Assembly: GCF_013409255.1 (NCBI RefSeq)
Contig: NZ_JACCAS010000001.1
Location: forward strand, 868,001 to 932,000
DNA length: 64,000 nt
Direction of reading: 5' to 3'
DNA from: Paraburkholderia bryophila
GTDB taxonomy: Bacteria > Pseudomonadota > Gammaproteobacteria > Burkholderiales > Burkholderiaceae
Part shown: piece after piece, positions 18,321 to 27,504 of the stretch
Position numbering within the stretch: the first letter of the stretch is position 1
Layout of the letters: every line of letters starts with the position of its first letter
Translations under genes and position numbers: made by a program
Notes under the pieces: generated by a model
Told to the model about the DNA's origin: nothing
The model's input: the letters and a program-made list of their open reading frames with translations, nothing else
Database searches by the model: none

Positions 18321-20078
18321 ATGAGACCTGTCGTTCGCCTCACTGCCTCCGCGACGAGTGCCCTGCCGCGCTGGCTGCTGCTGACCATCTGTATCGTCTA
18401 CGCATCGTTCGGGCTATTCGGCCGTGATCCGTGGAAGAACGAGGACGCAGCAGGCTTCGGCGTCATGTGGACCATGGCGAACGGCGGCGCCCACGACTGG
18501 CTGCTGCCGAACCTGGTCGGCAAATACATTACCGAAGACGGCCCGCTCGGCTACTGGCTCGGCGCCAGCGCGATCCGCGCGCTCGCGCCGTGGGTCGACG
18601 CAAGCAACGCGTCGCGCGTTTTCACGGGCCTGCTGTTCTGCACGGCTTGCGCATTCGTCTGGTACGCCGCCTACCTGCTCGGCCGGCGCGCCGAGGTCCA
18701 ACCGTTCAAATACGCATTCGGCGGCGAGCCGGAACCGCGCGACTACGGCCGCACGCTCGCCGACGGCGCACTGCTGATCCTGCTCGCGTGCTTCGGGCTG
18801 GCCGAACGCGGCCACGAGACCACCCCGCAACTGGCGCAGTTCGTCGGCATCGCGATGATGGTGTACGGACTCGTGCGCACCATCGACAAACCGATTCAAG
18901 GCTCGCTCGTCTGGGGCGTCGCGCTCGGCCTCGTCACGCTGGCGAGCAGCCCGGTGCTGGTCGGCGCGCTGCTGCTCGGCACGCTGGCCATGCCGCTGAT
19001 CGTGCGCGAGGCGCGTTCGCGCTGGCTGCTGCTGGCCGGCTTGCCGGTCGCGCTCGTGCTGGCGCTCGCATGGCCGATCGCCGCGCTCACCGCCTATCCC
19101 GACGACGCCGTCTGGTATCTGAATCAATGGGTTCACGTCAGCTTGAGTTCATTCGCTGGGCCGCCCGGCTCGGTCGCCGCGTATGCGCTGAAAAACCTGC
19201 CGCTCTTCACGTGGCCCGCGTGGCCGCTCGCGCTGTGGGCGTGGTTCAGCTGGTCGGGTCTGCGGCGCGCGCCGCACGTGGCGATTCCGCTGTCGGTAAT
19301 CGGACCGCTGCTGGTGCTGGTGATCCTGCAAAGCCATCAGTCGAACCGGCTTTACATGCTGCTGTTGCCGCCGCTCGCGGTGCTGGCCGCGTTCGCGCTG
19401 CCCACGCTCAAGCGCGGTGCGATCAATGCGATCGACTGGTTCGCGCTCCTGAGCTTCACGATCCTCGGCAGCTTCGTCTGGTTGGTCTACGTGGCCGGGC
19501 TGACCGGTTTCCCGCATCCGCTCGCGCGCAACCTCGCACGTCTCGCGCCGGGCTTCGCGCCGCAGTTCAAGATTCTGTCGTTCGTCTGCGCGGTCGCCGT
19601 GACGGTCTGCTGGTTCGTGCTGGTGCGTTGGCGCCTCGCGCGTCATCCGAAGGTGCTGTGGCGCAGCGTCGTGCTCTCCAGCGCCGGCACCACGCTAATG
19701 TGGGTTCTGCTGATGACGCTGGCGCTGCCGGTCGTCAACTACAGCCGGACCTATAAAGACGTCGCCGAACAGATCGCGAGCCATCTGCCGGAGGACTACA
19801 CCTGCATTTCGCCGGTGCGTCTGGGCAATGCGCAGATCGCGACGTTCGCCTATTTCGGCGACATGCACTTCTCGTTCGACCAGGACTGCGACGTGATCCT
19901 GCGCCAGGACACCCAGGAATACGGCGAGCCGAGCTCGATGCCGGACTACATCTGGAAGCTGGTGTGGGAAGGCCGCCGCGTGGCCGACCGTGACGAACGC
20001 TTCCGTCTGTACGTGCGGATCGACCGGCCCAAGCCGCCGGTCGTCAAGCGCCGCAACTGGCACAAGAAGCCCGACTGA
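18321..20078 (+). CDS. Glycosyltransferase family 39 membrane protein (ArnT/PMT-like)
   Basis: A 585-residue polytopic inner-membrane protein. An early acidic loop (FGRDPWKNEDAAGFGVMWTM) and GKYITEDGPLGYWLGA resemble the catalytic periplasmic loops of polyprenyl-phosphate sugar transferases. About a dozen hydrophobic segments follow, with a soluble C-terminal region from about 470. The start was set at ATG 18321, where the first membrane segment begins soon after. It ends 2 nt before the MATE exporter gene. Donor and acceptor are unknown. Confidence 0.8.
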   Translation: MRPVVRLTASATSALPRWLLLTICIVYASFGLFGRDPWKNEDAAGFGVMWTMANGGAHDWLLPNLVGKYITEDGPLGYWLGASAIRALAPWVDASNASRVFTGLLFCTACAFVWYAAYLLGRRAEVQPFKYAFGGEPEPRDYGRTLADGALLILLACFGLAERGHETTPQLAQFVGIAMMVYGLVRTIDKPIQGSLVWGVALGLVTLASSPVLVGALLLGTLAMPLIVREARSRWLLLAGLPVALVLALAWPIAALTAYPDDAVWYLNQWVHVSLSSFAGPPGSVAAYALKNLPLFTWPAWPLALWAWFSWSGLRRAPHVAIPLSVIGPLLVLVILQSHQSNRLYMLLLPPLAVLAAFALPTLKRGAINAIDWFALLSFTILGSFVWLVYVAGLTGFPHPLARNLARLAPGFAPQFKILSFVCAVAVTVCWFVLVRWRLARHPKVLWRSVVLSSAGTTLMWVLLMTLALPVVNYSRTYKDVAEQIASHLPEDYTCISPVRLGNAQIATFAYFGDMHFSFDQDCDVILRQDTQEYGEPSSMPDYIWKLVWEGRRVADRDERFRLYVRIDRPKPPVVKRRNWHKKPD

Positions 20079-20080
20079 CC

Positions 20081-21460
20081 ATGCTCGCCGACGTACGGAA
20101 AATCGCCGCGCTCGCCTGGCCCGTGCTGATCGGCCAACTGGCGATCATCGCGTTCGGCGTGATCGATACGGCGATGGTCGGCCGCTATTCGGCCGTCGAT
20201 CTGGCCGCGCTCGGGCTCGGCTCGTCGATCTACATTTCCGTCTACATCGGCCTGACCGGCATTCTGACCGCGTTGCAGCCGATCACCGCGCAACTCTACG
20301 GCGCGCGCCGCTACGCCGAGATCGGCGAAGAAGTCCGCCAGGCGCTGTGGCTCGCGCTGGCGCTCACCGTGATCGGCTTCCTGATCCTGTATTTTCCGGG
20401 GCCCGTGCTGCACGTGGCGCGCGTGCCCGAGGCGCTGCACGAGCGCACGGTCGCGTACCTGCGGATTCTGGCGTTCGGCCTGCCGGCCGGCCTCACGTTT
20501 CGCGTCTACAGTTCGATCACCAATGCGGTCGGCAAACCGCGGCTCGTGATGATCCTGCAGATCGGCGCGCTGCTGCTCAAGGTCCCGCTCAACACCTGGT
20601 TCATCTTCGGCGGGTTCGGCTTGCCGGCGCTCGGCGGGCCGGGTTGCGCGCTCGCCAGCACGATCATCAACTGGGGACTCGCGACGCTCGGCATGGTGCT
20701 GCTGACGCGCGTCGACCTGTTCAAGCCGTTCGAGATTTTCGCGCACTTCTGCTGGCCGGTCTGGCGTCGTCAGGCGGCGCAGTTGCGACTGGGCATTCCG
20801 ATGGGCCTGTCGTACCTGATCGAAGTTACGTCGTACACGTTCATGGCGCTGTTCATCGCGCGCTTCGGCACGACGACGCTCGCCGGTCATCAGATCGCCG
20901 GCAACATCGGCGCGGTGCTGTATATGACGCCGCTGTCGATCGGCATTGCGTCGTCGACGCTGGTCGCTCAGGCGCTCGGTGCGCATCGTCCGGAAGCGGC
21001 GCGCACGCTGTCGCGCCACGGCATCGTGATGGCGATGGCCATCGCCTGCTGCTACGGCGCGATCATGCTGGTGCTGCGGCCGTATGTGATCGAAGGCTAT
21101 ACGACCAATGCGCAGGTTGCGGCTGCGGCGCTACCGCTGGTGTTGATCGTCATCTGCTATCACCTGTTCGACGCGTTGCAGATCACCACCGCGTTCGTGC
21201 TGCGCGCGTATAAGGTGGCGGTCGTGCCGACCGTGATCTACGCGGTCGCGCTGTGGGGTGTGGGGCTGGGCGGCGGGTACGTGCTCGGCTTCAATGTGAC
21301 CGGCGTGACGCCGGAGTGGCTGACCGGCGCACGGGGTTTCTGGGTCGCGAATACCTTGAGTCTGGCGATCGCCGGTATCGGCTTGCTCATCTACTGGCGG
21401 ACGGTGAGCAAGCGGTACTTGCGCGAGGGCGCGGGGCTGCCGGTCGATTCGGCGGTTTGA
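20081..21460 (+). CDS. MATE family efflux transporter (NorM-like)
   Basis: A 459-residue inner-membrane antiporter with two six-helix halves. The first is WPVLIGQLAIIAFGVIDTAMVGRYS, and the second begins near LRLGIPMGLSYLIEVTSYTFMALFIARFG. It exports cationic drugs or metabolites using Na+ or H+. It follows the GT39 gene by 2 nt, so the pair is probably one operon. Confidence 0.9.
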   Translation: MLADVRKIAALAWPVLIGQLAIIAFGVIDTAMVGRYSAVDLAALGLGSSIYISVYIGLTGILTALQPITAQLYGARRYAEIGEEVRQALWLALALTVIGFLILYFPGPVLHVARVPEALHERTVAYLRILAFGLPAGLTFRVYSSITNAVGKPRLVMILQIGALLLKVPLNTWFIFGGFGLPALGGPGCALASTIINWGLATLGMVLLTRVDLFKPFEIFAHFCWPVWRRQAAQLRLGIPMGLSYLIEVTSYTFMALFIARFGTTTLAGHQIAGNIGAVLYMTPLSIGIASSTLVAQALGAHRPEAARTLSRHGIVMAMAIACCYGAIMLVLRPYVIEGYTTNAQVAAAALPLVLIVICYHLFDALQITTAFVLRAYKVAVVPTVIYAVALWGVGLGGGYVLGFNVTGVTPEWLTGARGFWVANTLSLAIAGIGLLIYWRTVSKRYLREGAGLPVDSAV

Positions 21461-21625
21461 TAAGGAACGTTGGGAGCTGGTAGCCACCGGCTCGAACTCA
21501 TCCACCGACGCGCCATGTGTCGAGGTGGCTTGCCTTATCTGACAGTTAGTTGCGTTCGCACTCGTAAAAAGCGGCCGCGCGAAGCCGCCGCTTATGATCC
21601 CCTACTCCGCCGACACGGGAAAATT

Positions 21626-22063
21626 TCAGCCGGCGTGCGCCGCTTCAGGCGCCGACAATGTCTGCGCCGCCTCAGCCTCCCGATCATGCCGCTCGAAAAT
21701 CTCACGCGCCGCGAACAACGCATTCAGCGCGGCCGGAAAGCCCGCATAGAGCGCCATCTGCATAAACACCTCGACGATCTCCTCGCGCGTGCAGCCGACG
21801 TTCAACGCCGCCTCGATATGCACCTTCAACTGCGGTTGCGCGCAACCGAGCGTCGCCAATGACGCAATCGTCGCGATCTCACGCGCCCGCAGATCGAGCT
21901 GCGGCCGGCTATAAATATCACCGAAGCCGAACTCGATCAGCAGACGGCCGAAATCCGGCGCAATCGGCGCGAGCGCGGCGATAACCTGTTCGCCGGCCGA
22001 GCCGTCGATTTCCTTCAGTTTGTCCCAGCCTCGGGTGTAGCGGTCGTTGTGTGCGTGGTTCAT
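21626..22063 (-). CDS. Carboxymuconolactone decarboxylase family protein
   Basis: A 145-residue all-helical protein similar to the PcaC-type gamma-carboxymuconolactone decarboxylases (LKVHIEAALNVGCTREEIVEVFMQMALYAGFPAALNAL). The CxxC or CxxH redox pair of AhpD-type members is absent, so peroxidase activity is unlikely. It overlaps the MerR gene by four bases and is probably its target. The reaction is not established. Confidence 0.85.
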   Translation of the reverse strand: MNHAHNDRYTRGWDKLKEIDGSAGEQVIAALAPIAPDFGRLLIEFGFGDIYSRPQLDLRAREIATIASLATLGCAQPQLKVHIEAALNVGCTREEIVEVFMQMALYAGFPAALNALFAAREIFERHDREAEAAQTLSAPEAAHAG

Positions 22064-22509
22064 GGTGAGTCCTTTTCCTGATGTGAAAGCGCCTGAGGTT
22101 CGTCGGTGTGTCGTGTCGAACGATCCGCTACCGGTGCTTGGGCGGCCGCTTCGTAATAAGCGATCTTGTCGACGATTGCGCCGAGATTGATCTGCAACTC
22201 GGCGATCCGCGCCAAAACCGCATCCCGATGCGCCACCAGCAAATCGCGCCGTGCGCCCATGGTCGGCTGACCGTCGGCGCGTAACGCCGCGAACGCCTGC
22301 ATCCCGGCGATCGGCATGCCGGTCGCCTTCAGACGCATCACGAAGCGCAGCCAGTCGAGATCGGCCGGCGAATACAGGCGATGACCCGCCTCCGTGCGCC
22401 CGACCGCCCGGATCAGGCCAGCCTGTTCGTAATAGCGCAGCGTGTGCGCGGACACGCCGAGCGTTTGCGCGACCTGGCCGATGGTGAGTGCCTGGGAGAT
22501 ATTCGACAT
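22060..22509 (-). CDS. MerR family transcriptional regulator
   Basis: A 149-residue regulator with the MerR winged helix LTIGQVAQTLGVSAHTLRYYEQAGL near residues 8-32, followed by a coiled-coil (AVLARIAELQINLGAIVDKIAYYE). It is cotranscribed with the carboxymuconolactone decarboxylase gene (4-nt overlap). Its own promoter carries a MerR-type operator at 22520-22550. Confidence 0.9.
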   Translation of the reverse strand: MSNISQALTIGQVAQTLGVSAHTLRYYEQAGLIRAVGRTEAGHRLYSPADLDWLRFVMRLKATGMPIAGMQAFAALRADGQPTMGARRDLLVAHRDAVLARIAELQINLGAIVDKIAYYEAAAQAPVADRSTRHTDEPQALSHQEKDSP

Positions 22510-22519
22510 GACGGAACTC

Positions 22520-22550
22520 AGGTTAGGACTTCGAGTGCACTCTAAGTCAA
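22520..22550 (-). promoter_or_regulatory. MerR-type promoter with operator in a 19-bp spacer
   Basis: On the minus strand TTGACT (22550-22545) and TAACCT (22525-22520) are separated by exactly 19 bp. The spacer holds an 18-bp near-perfect palindrome (22529-22546, one mismatched pair). An overlong spacer with a central dyad is the hallmark of promoters twisted by MerR-family regulators. It sits 11 nt from the merR start codon. Confidence 0.75.
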
Positions 22551-22816
22551 GAGCTCGATGCTGTCATTTGTCTGTGTCGTTCTCTTTTGTGGCGCGCGGC
22601 AATGGGATCGATAAACTCAACAATGCCTGTTCGACAGGCAAAAGCTTTAAATCTTGTTCACACAGATTTACTTGTCACAAATCGATCGGTATAAATCGTC
22701 CGCGTTCGCAAATAAGGGCGCGCGATTTGTTCTATGCTTAAGCGCAACGCGCGGCTGACAGGTGTGTCGTCCCGAACCGCTCCGGGTTGTTCTGAATCGT
22801 TCTGAGTCTTCTTGAG
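22551..22816. other. AT-richer intergenic stretch
   Basis: It holds a locally lower-GC segment (about 22615-22740) but no ORF with coding character, no tRNA fold and no strong hairpin that I can see. Confidence 0.4.
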
Positions 22817-23069
22817 TTGTCTTTCGCGGCTAACTTTTTTGCCCTCAACCTCGAAGCGGCCGGGCTGACGATCAACGGTTCAGCCACCCCGCCGACCGGC
22901 GCTGCGGCCGCGACGAAGTCGGGCCGCAGCGCCGGCGGCGACGACAGCAACGACAGCAACGACAGCGTCGGCCAACGCGCCGGCCGACGCGTCGGGCACC
23001 AAGGCTTCGAAGAAGAAGGCAAAGAAGAGCAAGGCAGCATCAGCCGCGGCAGCTTCAGGCGGCGCATAA
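22817..23069 (+). pseudogene. Probable frame-broken remnant of an Ala/Lys-rich protein gene
   Basis: From 22817 (TTG) one frame reads SFAANFFALNLEAAGLTING and then an Ala/Thr-rich stretch. Near 22900-22938 the coding-like pattern passes to the +1 frame, which gives ATTATTATTASANAPADASG, then KASKKKAKKSK, and stops at 23069. The second frame has no start codon of its own, since a TGA lies at 22866. The lysine/alanine tail resembles histone-like or phasin tails. A sequencing error or chance are alternatives. Confidence 0.35.
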
Positions 23070-23267
23070 CCCGGGGCAGCGCAGGCAGCGAGCGTTCCGT
23101 GCGAGGCGTGAAGCGTGGCGTGTGTGATCCAAGCATCACCGCGCTGCACTACACGCAGCAGCATTGTCTAACCGTCGCCAGACCTGCTTCACACGGCGCC
23201 GCGCAACCGCGCGGCGTTTTCACCCGCCGGCTCGTCAAACGCGCGTCGGCATTCAAGAGAGACCGTC

Positions 23268-23696
23268 ATGAGCCTACTCGACACACTCGGTTCCCTGATT
23301 GGCAAATCGCCTGAAGGCGGCGGCCAGCAAGCCCTGGTTTCAGCCGCCCTCGAATTCGTCAACAACCAGCCCGGCGGGCTGAACGGCCTGATCGACCGTT
23401 TCAAGGAAAAGGGCCTCGGCGACGTCGTCACGTCGTGGGTCAGCAACGGCGACAACCAGCCGATCTCGGCCGACGCGCTGCACAGCGTGCTCGGTTCGGA
23501 CGCCGTCACGAGCCTCGCGGCCAAGGCCGGCGTGCAGCCGGACCAGGTCACCGGCCTGCTGTCGCAGATTCTGCCGCACGTCGTCAACGCCGCCACGCCG
23601 GAAGGCGAAGTGCCCGCCGAAGGCAAGCTCAATTCGACGACCGTGCTCGGCGCGCTGGGTGGCCTGTCGGCGCTGTTCGGCAAGGGCAACGCCTGA
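23268..23696 (+). CDS. YidB family protein (DUF937)
   Basis: A 142-residue protein starting MSLLDTLGSLIGKSPEGGGQ, with the DUF937 segments FKEKGLGDVVTSWVSNGDNQPI and HVVNAATPEGEVP. The E. coli homologue YidB has no proven function. It is soluble, with no signal peptide. An intrinsic terminator follows. Confidence 0.88.
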   Translation: MSLLDTLGSLIGKSPEGGGQQALVSAALEFVNNQPGGLNGLIDRFKEKGLGDVVTSWVSNGDNQPISADALHSVLGSDAVTSLAAKAGVQPDQVTGLLSQILPHVVNAATPEGEVPAEGKLNSTTVLGALGGLSALFGKGNA

Positions 23697-23758
23697 ATCC
23701 ACGACGCTCGCATTTAGTGGGGCCTACCCGTTGATCGGGTAAGGAAATCGGGCGAAAA

Positions 23759-23797
23759 AAAAGGGGCAACGAAGACCACTTCGTTGCCCCTTTTCTA
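23759..23797 (+). terminator. Intrinsic terminator (usable from both sides)
   Basis: Perfect 16-bp stem (23759-23774 and 23779-23794), loop ACCA, with A-run and T-run flanks. It separates the YidB gene from the convergent clpB. Confidence 0.9.
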
Positions 23798-23832
23798 TTC
23801 ATCGAGCCGGGCCCGACGCGAACGCATTTCGC

Positions 23833-26430
23833 TCAATGCACGACGCGTTCGAACACCAGCTTGCCGTCTTCCACTTCGACCGGAATCACGTCTTTCGGAC
23901 CGAACTTGCCGGCCAGAATCAGCTTGGCGACCGGGTTCTCGATCTCCTGCTGGATCGCGCGCTTCAACGGCCGCGCACCGAACAGCGGATCGTAGCCCAC
24001 CTTGCCGACGTGCGCGAGCGCCTCGTCAGACACCTCCAGCTGCATATCGAGCTTGGCCAGCCGCTCGTGCAGACGCTGCAACTGGATCCGCGCGATCGAC
24101 TGGATATTCGAGCGGTCGAGCGCATGGAACACGACGACATCGTCGATCCGGTTCAGGAACTCGGGCCGGAAGTGCAGCTTCACCTCTTCCCAGACCGCGT
24201 CCTTCACCGCTTCCTGCGGCTCGCCGACCATTGCCTGAATCACGTGCGAACCGAGGTTCGAGGTCATCACGATCACCGTGTTCTTGAAGTCGACGGTGCG
24301 GCCCTGGCCGTCGGTCATGCGGCCGTCGTCGAGCACTTGCAGCAGCACGTTGAACACGTCCGGGTGCGCCTTCTCGACTTCGTCGAGCAGGATCACGCTG
24401 TACGGCTTGCGACGCACGGCTTCGGTCAGATAACCGCCTTCTTCGTAACCGACGTAGCCCGGCGGCGCGCCGATCAAACGCGCGACGCTATGCTTCTCCA
24501 TGAATTCGCTCATGTCGATCCGGATCAGGTGATCTTCCGAATCGAACAGGAACGACGCCAGGGCCTTGCACAGCTCCGTCTTACCGACCCCGGTCGGGCC
24601 GAGGAACAGGAACGAACCATACGGCCGGTTCGGATCCGACAGACCCGCGCGCGAACGGCGGATCGCATCGGCCACCGCGGTGATCGCTTCGTCCTGCCCG
24701 ACCACGCGGTCGTGCAGTTTTTCTTCGATCTGCAGAAGCTTTTCGCGCTCGCCCTGCATCATGCGAGAGACCGGAATGCCGGTGGAACGCGACACGACGT
24801 CCGCGATTTCTTCCGCGCCGACCTGCGTGCGCAACAACCGCCGACGCGTCGGATTGCTCTGCTCGTTCGCTTCGGCCTGGGTCACTTCCTTCAGTTGCGC
24901 CTCGAGCCCCGGCAGCTTGCCGTACTGCAACTCGGCGACCTTTTCCAGCTTGCCTTCCCGCTGCAAGCGGACGATTTCCGCGCGGGTCTTCTCGATCTCT
25001 TCCTTCAACTGTGCGCTGCCCTGCACCGCGGCTTTTTCAGCCGTCCAGATTTCGTCGAGGTCCGAATAGTCGCGGTTCAGTTTCTCGATTTCTTCTTCGA
25101 TCAACTGCAGACGCTTTTGCGACGCTTCGTCTTTTTCCTTCTTGACGGCTTCGCGTTCGATCTTCAACTGGATCAGGCGACGATCGAGCCGGTCCATTTC
25201 TTCCGGCTTCGAATCGATTTCCATCTTGATCTTCGACGCGGCTTCATCGATCAGGTCGATTGCCTTGTCCGGCAGGAAACGATCCGTGATGTAGCGATGC
25301 GACAGCTCCGCCGCCGCGACGATAGCCGGGTCGGTGATATCGACGCCATGATGCAGCTCATACTTTTCCTGCAAGCCACGCAGGATCGCGATGGTCGCTT
25401 CCACCGACGGCTCGTCGACCAGCACCTTCTGGAAGCGGCGTTCGAGCGCGGCGTCCTTTTCGATGTACTTGCGGTATTCGTCGAGCGTGGTGGCGCCCAC
25501 ACAATGCAGTTCGCCGCGCGAGAGCGCCGGCTTGAGCATGTTGCCCGCGTCCATCGCACCTTCGGCCTTGCCCGCGCCGACCATGGTGTGAATTTCGTCG
25601 ATGAAGACGATGGTCTGCCCTTCGTCTTTCGCGATATCGCTCAGCACGGCCTTCAGGCGTTCTTCGAACTCGCCGCGATACTTGGCGCCGGCCAGCAGCG
25701 CCGCCATATCGAGCGACAGCACGCGCTTGCCCTTGAGCGTTTCCGGCACTTCGCCGTTGACGATGCGCTGCGCGAGACCTTCGACGATCGCGGTCTTACC
25801 CACGCCCGGCTCGCCGATCAGCACCGGATTGTTCTTGGTGCGGCGTTGCAGGATCTGGATCGAACGGCGGATTTCGTCGTCGCGGCCAATCACCGGATCG
25901 AGCTTGCCCGCGCGCGCGCGCTCGGTCAGGTCGACGGTGTATTTCTTCAGCGCTTCGCGCTGGCTTTCGGCGTCCTGGCTATGCACCTGCGAGCCGCCGC
26001 GCACCGCCGCGATCGCGCTTTCGAGCGACTTGCGCGACAGGCCGTGCTGACGCGCGATGCGGCCGGCTTCGCCTTTGTCGTCCGCCACCGCGAGCAGGAA
26101 CATCTCGCTCGCGATGAACGTGTCGTTGAGCTTCTGCGCTTCCTTGTCCGCCTGATTCAGCAGACCCGTCAGCTCGCGGCCGATCTGCACGTTGCCGTCG
26201 GTGCCCTGCACCTGCGGCAAGCGCGTCATCGCGTCGTTGAGCGCCGTTTGCAACGCCTGCACATGCACGCCGGCCCGCGACAGCAGCGAGCGTGCCGAAC
26301 CATCCTGCTGCGCGACGAGCGCCGACAGGACATGAACCGGTTCGATGTATTGATTGTCATGACCGACCGCGAGACTCTGCGCGTCTGACAGTGCTTCCTG
26401 GAATTTAGTGGTGAGTTTGTCGATTCTCAT
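23833..26430 (-). CDS. clpB: ATP-dependent disaggregase ClpB
   Basis: Hexameric AAA+ chaperone that resolves protein aggregates with DnaK. It has 865 residues. The N-domain begins [21 protein letters not shown]1 has [10 protein letters not shown], a coiled-coil middle domain runs through the Lys/Glu-rich region near residues 400-520, and AAA2 has [10 protein letters not shown]. The ATG at 26430 has a GGAGG ribosome site; an upstream in-frame start at 26460 overlaps the promoter and is rejected. Confidence 0.97.
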   Translation of the reverse strand: MRIDKLTTKFQEALSDAQSLAVGHDNQYIEPVHVLSALVAQQDGSARSLLSRAGVHVQALQTALNDAMTRLPQVQGTDGNVQIGRELTGLLNQADKEAQKLNDTFIASEMFLLAVADDKGEAGRIARQHGLSRKSLESAIAAVRGGSQVHSQDAESQREALKKYTVDLTERARAGKLDPVIGRDDEIRRSIQILQRRTKNNPVLIGEPGVGKTAIVEGLAQRIVNGEVPETLKGKRVLSLDMAALLAGAKYRGEFEERLKAVLSDIAKDEGQTIVFIDEIHTMVGAGKAEGAMDAGNMLKPALSRGELHCVGATTLDEYRKYIEKDAALERRFQKVLVDEPSVEATIAILRGLQEKYELHHGVDITDPAIVAAAELSHRYITDRFLPDKAIDLIDEAASKIKMEIDSKPEEMDRLDRRLIQLKIEREAVKKEKDEASQKRLQLIEEEIEKLNRDYSDLDEIWTAEKAAVQGSAQLKEEIEKTRAEIVRLQREGKLEKVAELQYGKLPGLEAQLKEVTQAEANEQSNPTRRRLLRTQVGAEEIADVVSRSTGIPVSRMMQGEREKLLQIEEKLHDRVVGQDEAITAVADAIRRSRAGLSDPNRPYGSFLFLGPTGVGKTELCKALASFLFDSEDHLIRIDMSEFMEKHSVARLIGAPPGYVGYEEGGYLTEAVRRKPYSVILLDEVEKAHPDVFNVLLQVLDDGRMTDGQGRTVDFKNTVIVMTSNLGSHVIQAMVGEPQEAVKDAVWEEVKLHFRPEFLNRIDDVVVFHALDRSNIQSIARIQLQRLHERLAKLDMQLEVSDEALAHVGKVGYDPLFGARPLKRAIQQEIENPVAKLILAGKFGPKDVIPVEVEDGKLVFERVVH

Positions 26431-26459
26431 CAAGAGACCTCCAATTTCGAATACCACCA

Positions 26460-26487
26460 AAATGAGGCGTTTTTTCCAGGTTTCAAG
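26460..26487 (-). promoter_or_regulatory. Sigma-32-type heat-shock promoter of clpB
   Basis: On the minus strand CTTGAAA (26487-26481), a 13-nt spacer and CCTCATTT (26467-26460) match the RpoH consensus CTTGAAA-N11-16-CCCCATnT with one mismatch. It lies 30 nt upstream of the clpB start. Confidence 0.8.
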
Positions 26488-26549
26488 CGCTTTTTTGCCC
26501 TTCGCGACAACTATTTAACATTTGACGCGAACGAACTGCCTGGCCGTCC

Positions 26550-27059
26550 TCAGGACACCGGCGCGGGGTTGCTGCCGGCCGGCCCAACCGGCGCAAGCGG
26601 CATGATCGGGATGATGCTGCTCAAGCCCAGCAGCGCCGCCAGCGGCCCATGCGGTTGCGCGACTTCACCGATGGTATGCCGGTCGAGCTCGGCAAGGAAG
26701 GCATTACGTGCCGCTTCGAGCGCGCCGCGCAAACGGCATTGCGGCGTAATGACGCACGAACGGCGCGCACCCTGCTGGTCGGGAAAACAGCCGACCAGCG
26801 CGAAGTCACTTTCCGTGGCGCGGACGATTTCGCCGACGGTCAACGCGTTGCTTTTATCGGCCAGCCGCAAGCCGCCGTTGCGCCCGCGCACGGTCTCGAC
26901 CCAGCCGAGTTCGCCGAGTTGCTGAACCACTTTCATTAAATGGTTCTTGGATATTCCGTATGCATCCGAGATGTCCTGAATCGTCGATAAGCCCTCGCCA
27001 CGGACAGCGAGATACAGCAGAACGCGAAGCGAATAATCCGTGTAGTCGGTCAGTCTCAT
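26550..27059 (-). CDS. nsrR: Rrf2 family nitric-oxide-responsive regulator NsrR
   Basis: Iron-sulfur repressor of 169 residues that loses DNA binding on NO damage. The start MRLTDYTDYSLRVLLYLAV, the helix-turn-helix DISDAYGISKNHLMKVVQQL and the cysteines C91, C102 and C108 (in CVITPQCRL) support NsrR. The first spacing (C91 to C102) is longer than in E. coli (C91, C96, C102). It is divergent from a truncated haemoglobin gene, and a candidate NsrR site lies between. IscR is less likely, since there is no isc neighbourhood. Confidence 0.85.
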   Translation of the reverse strand: MRLTDYTDYSLRVLLYLAVRGEGLSTIQDISDAYGISKNHLMKVVQQLGELGWVETVRGRNGGLRLADKSNALTVGEIVRATESDFALVGCFPDQQGARRSCVITPQCRLRGALEAARNAFLAELDRHTIGEVAQPHGPLAALLGLSSIIPIMPLAPVGPAGSNPAPVS

Positions 27060-27504
27060 AAGTGCAGGTATCACGATGAGCGCAAGCCGCGATCCGGAGG
27101 AAAACCGCGCCGACGCAAGGGTTGCCGGGGACCGCCTGTTCGCCCTAAGATGCAGGCGCAACGCATGTTTTATTGTTTTGCGCTGACAGACGGAGTTTCT
27201 CTTTCGGCAGTAATGGTAACGTTTCCCGCGTAGTTCATTCATACGAAAAGGAAGGGTTTCGCGGCTTACTTCTTTGAGTTTGCCCCTCTTTGAGGCCATT
27301 CCTGACGCTCTGTGGCGCGGTGTGGAGATAGACGTCGCGGGTTGCAAGCATTTGGCATACTCGTTGGCCACGGTTATTGGCGGCGTTGACTGGTCGCACT
27401 TGCCGGCCGCGCTCATTTGCCGCCCGCATTTGCCGCAGTCATTGGCCACAATCATGTGCCACTCTCATTCGCCAATTCAGCTGGCCGTATTTTCTGGAAT
27501 CCGC
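27060..27504. other. Divergent regulatory region between nsrR and the globin gene
   Basis: A 445-nt region containing the candidate NsrR palindrome at 27147-27169. The globin frame is open upstream of 27505, but the residues do not look coding. No RNA gene is seen. Confidence 0.5.
27147..27169. promoter_or_regulatory. Candidate NsrR-binding site
   Basis: AAGATGCAGGC-G-CAACGCATGTT fits the 11-1-11 NsrR consensus (AAGATGCATTT and its inverse), with 8 of 11 matches in each half. It lies 88 nt upstream of nsrR and 335 nt upstream of the globin gene. Confidence 0.5.

Noticed and set aside
22930-22975. Short ACGACAGCA repeat as a CRISPR or satellite
   Set aside because: Only about three short units without spacers; better explained as part of a low-complexity coding remnant.
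23836-26388. 850-codon open frame on the plus strand opposite clpB
   Set aside because: Antisense to a clear clpB; Arg/His/Leu-rich composition is typical of high-GC shadow frames.
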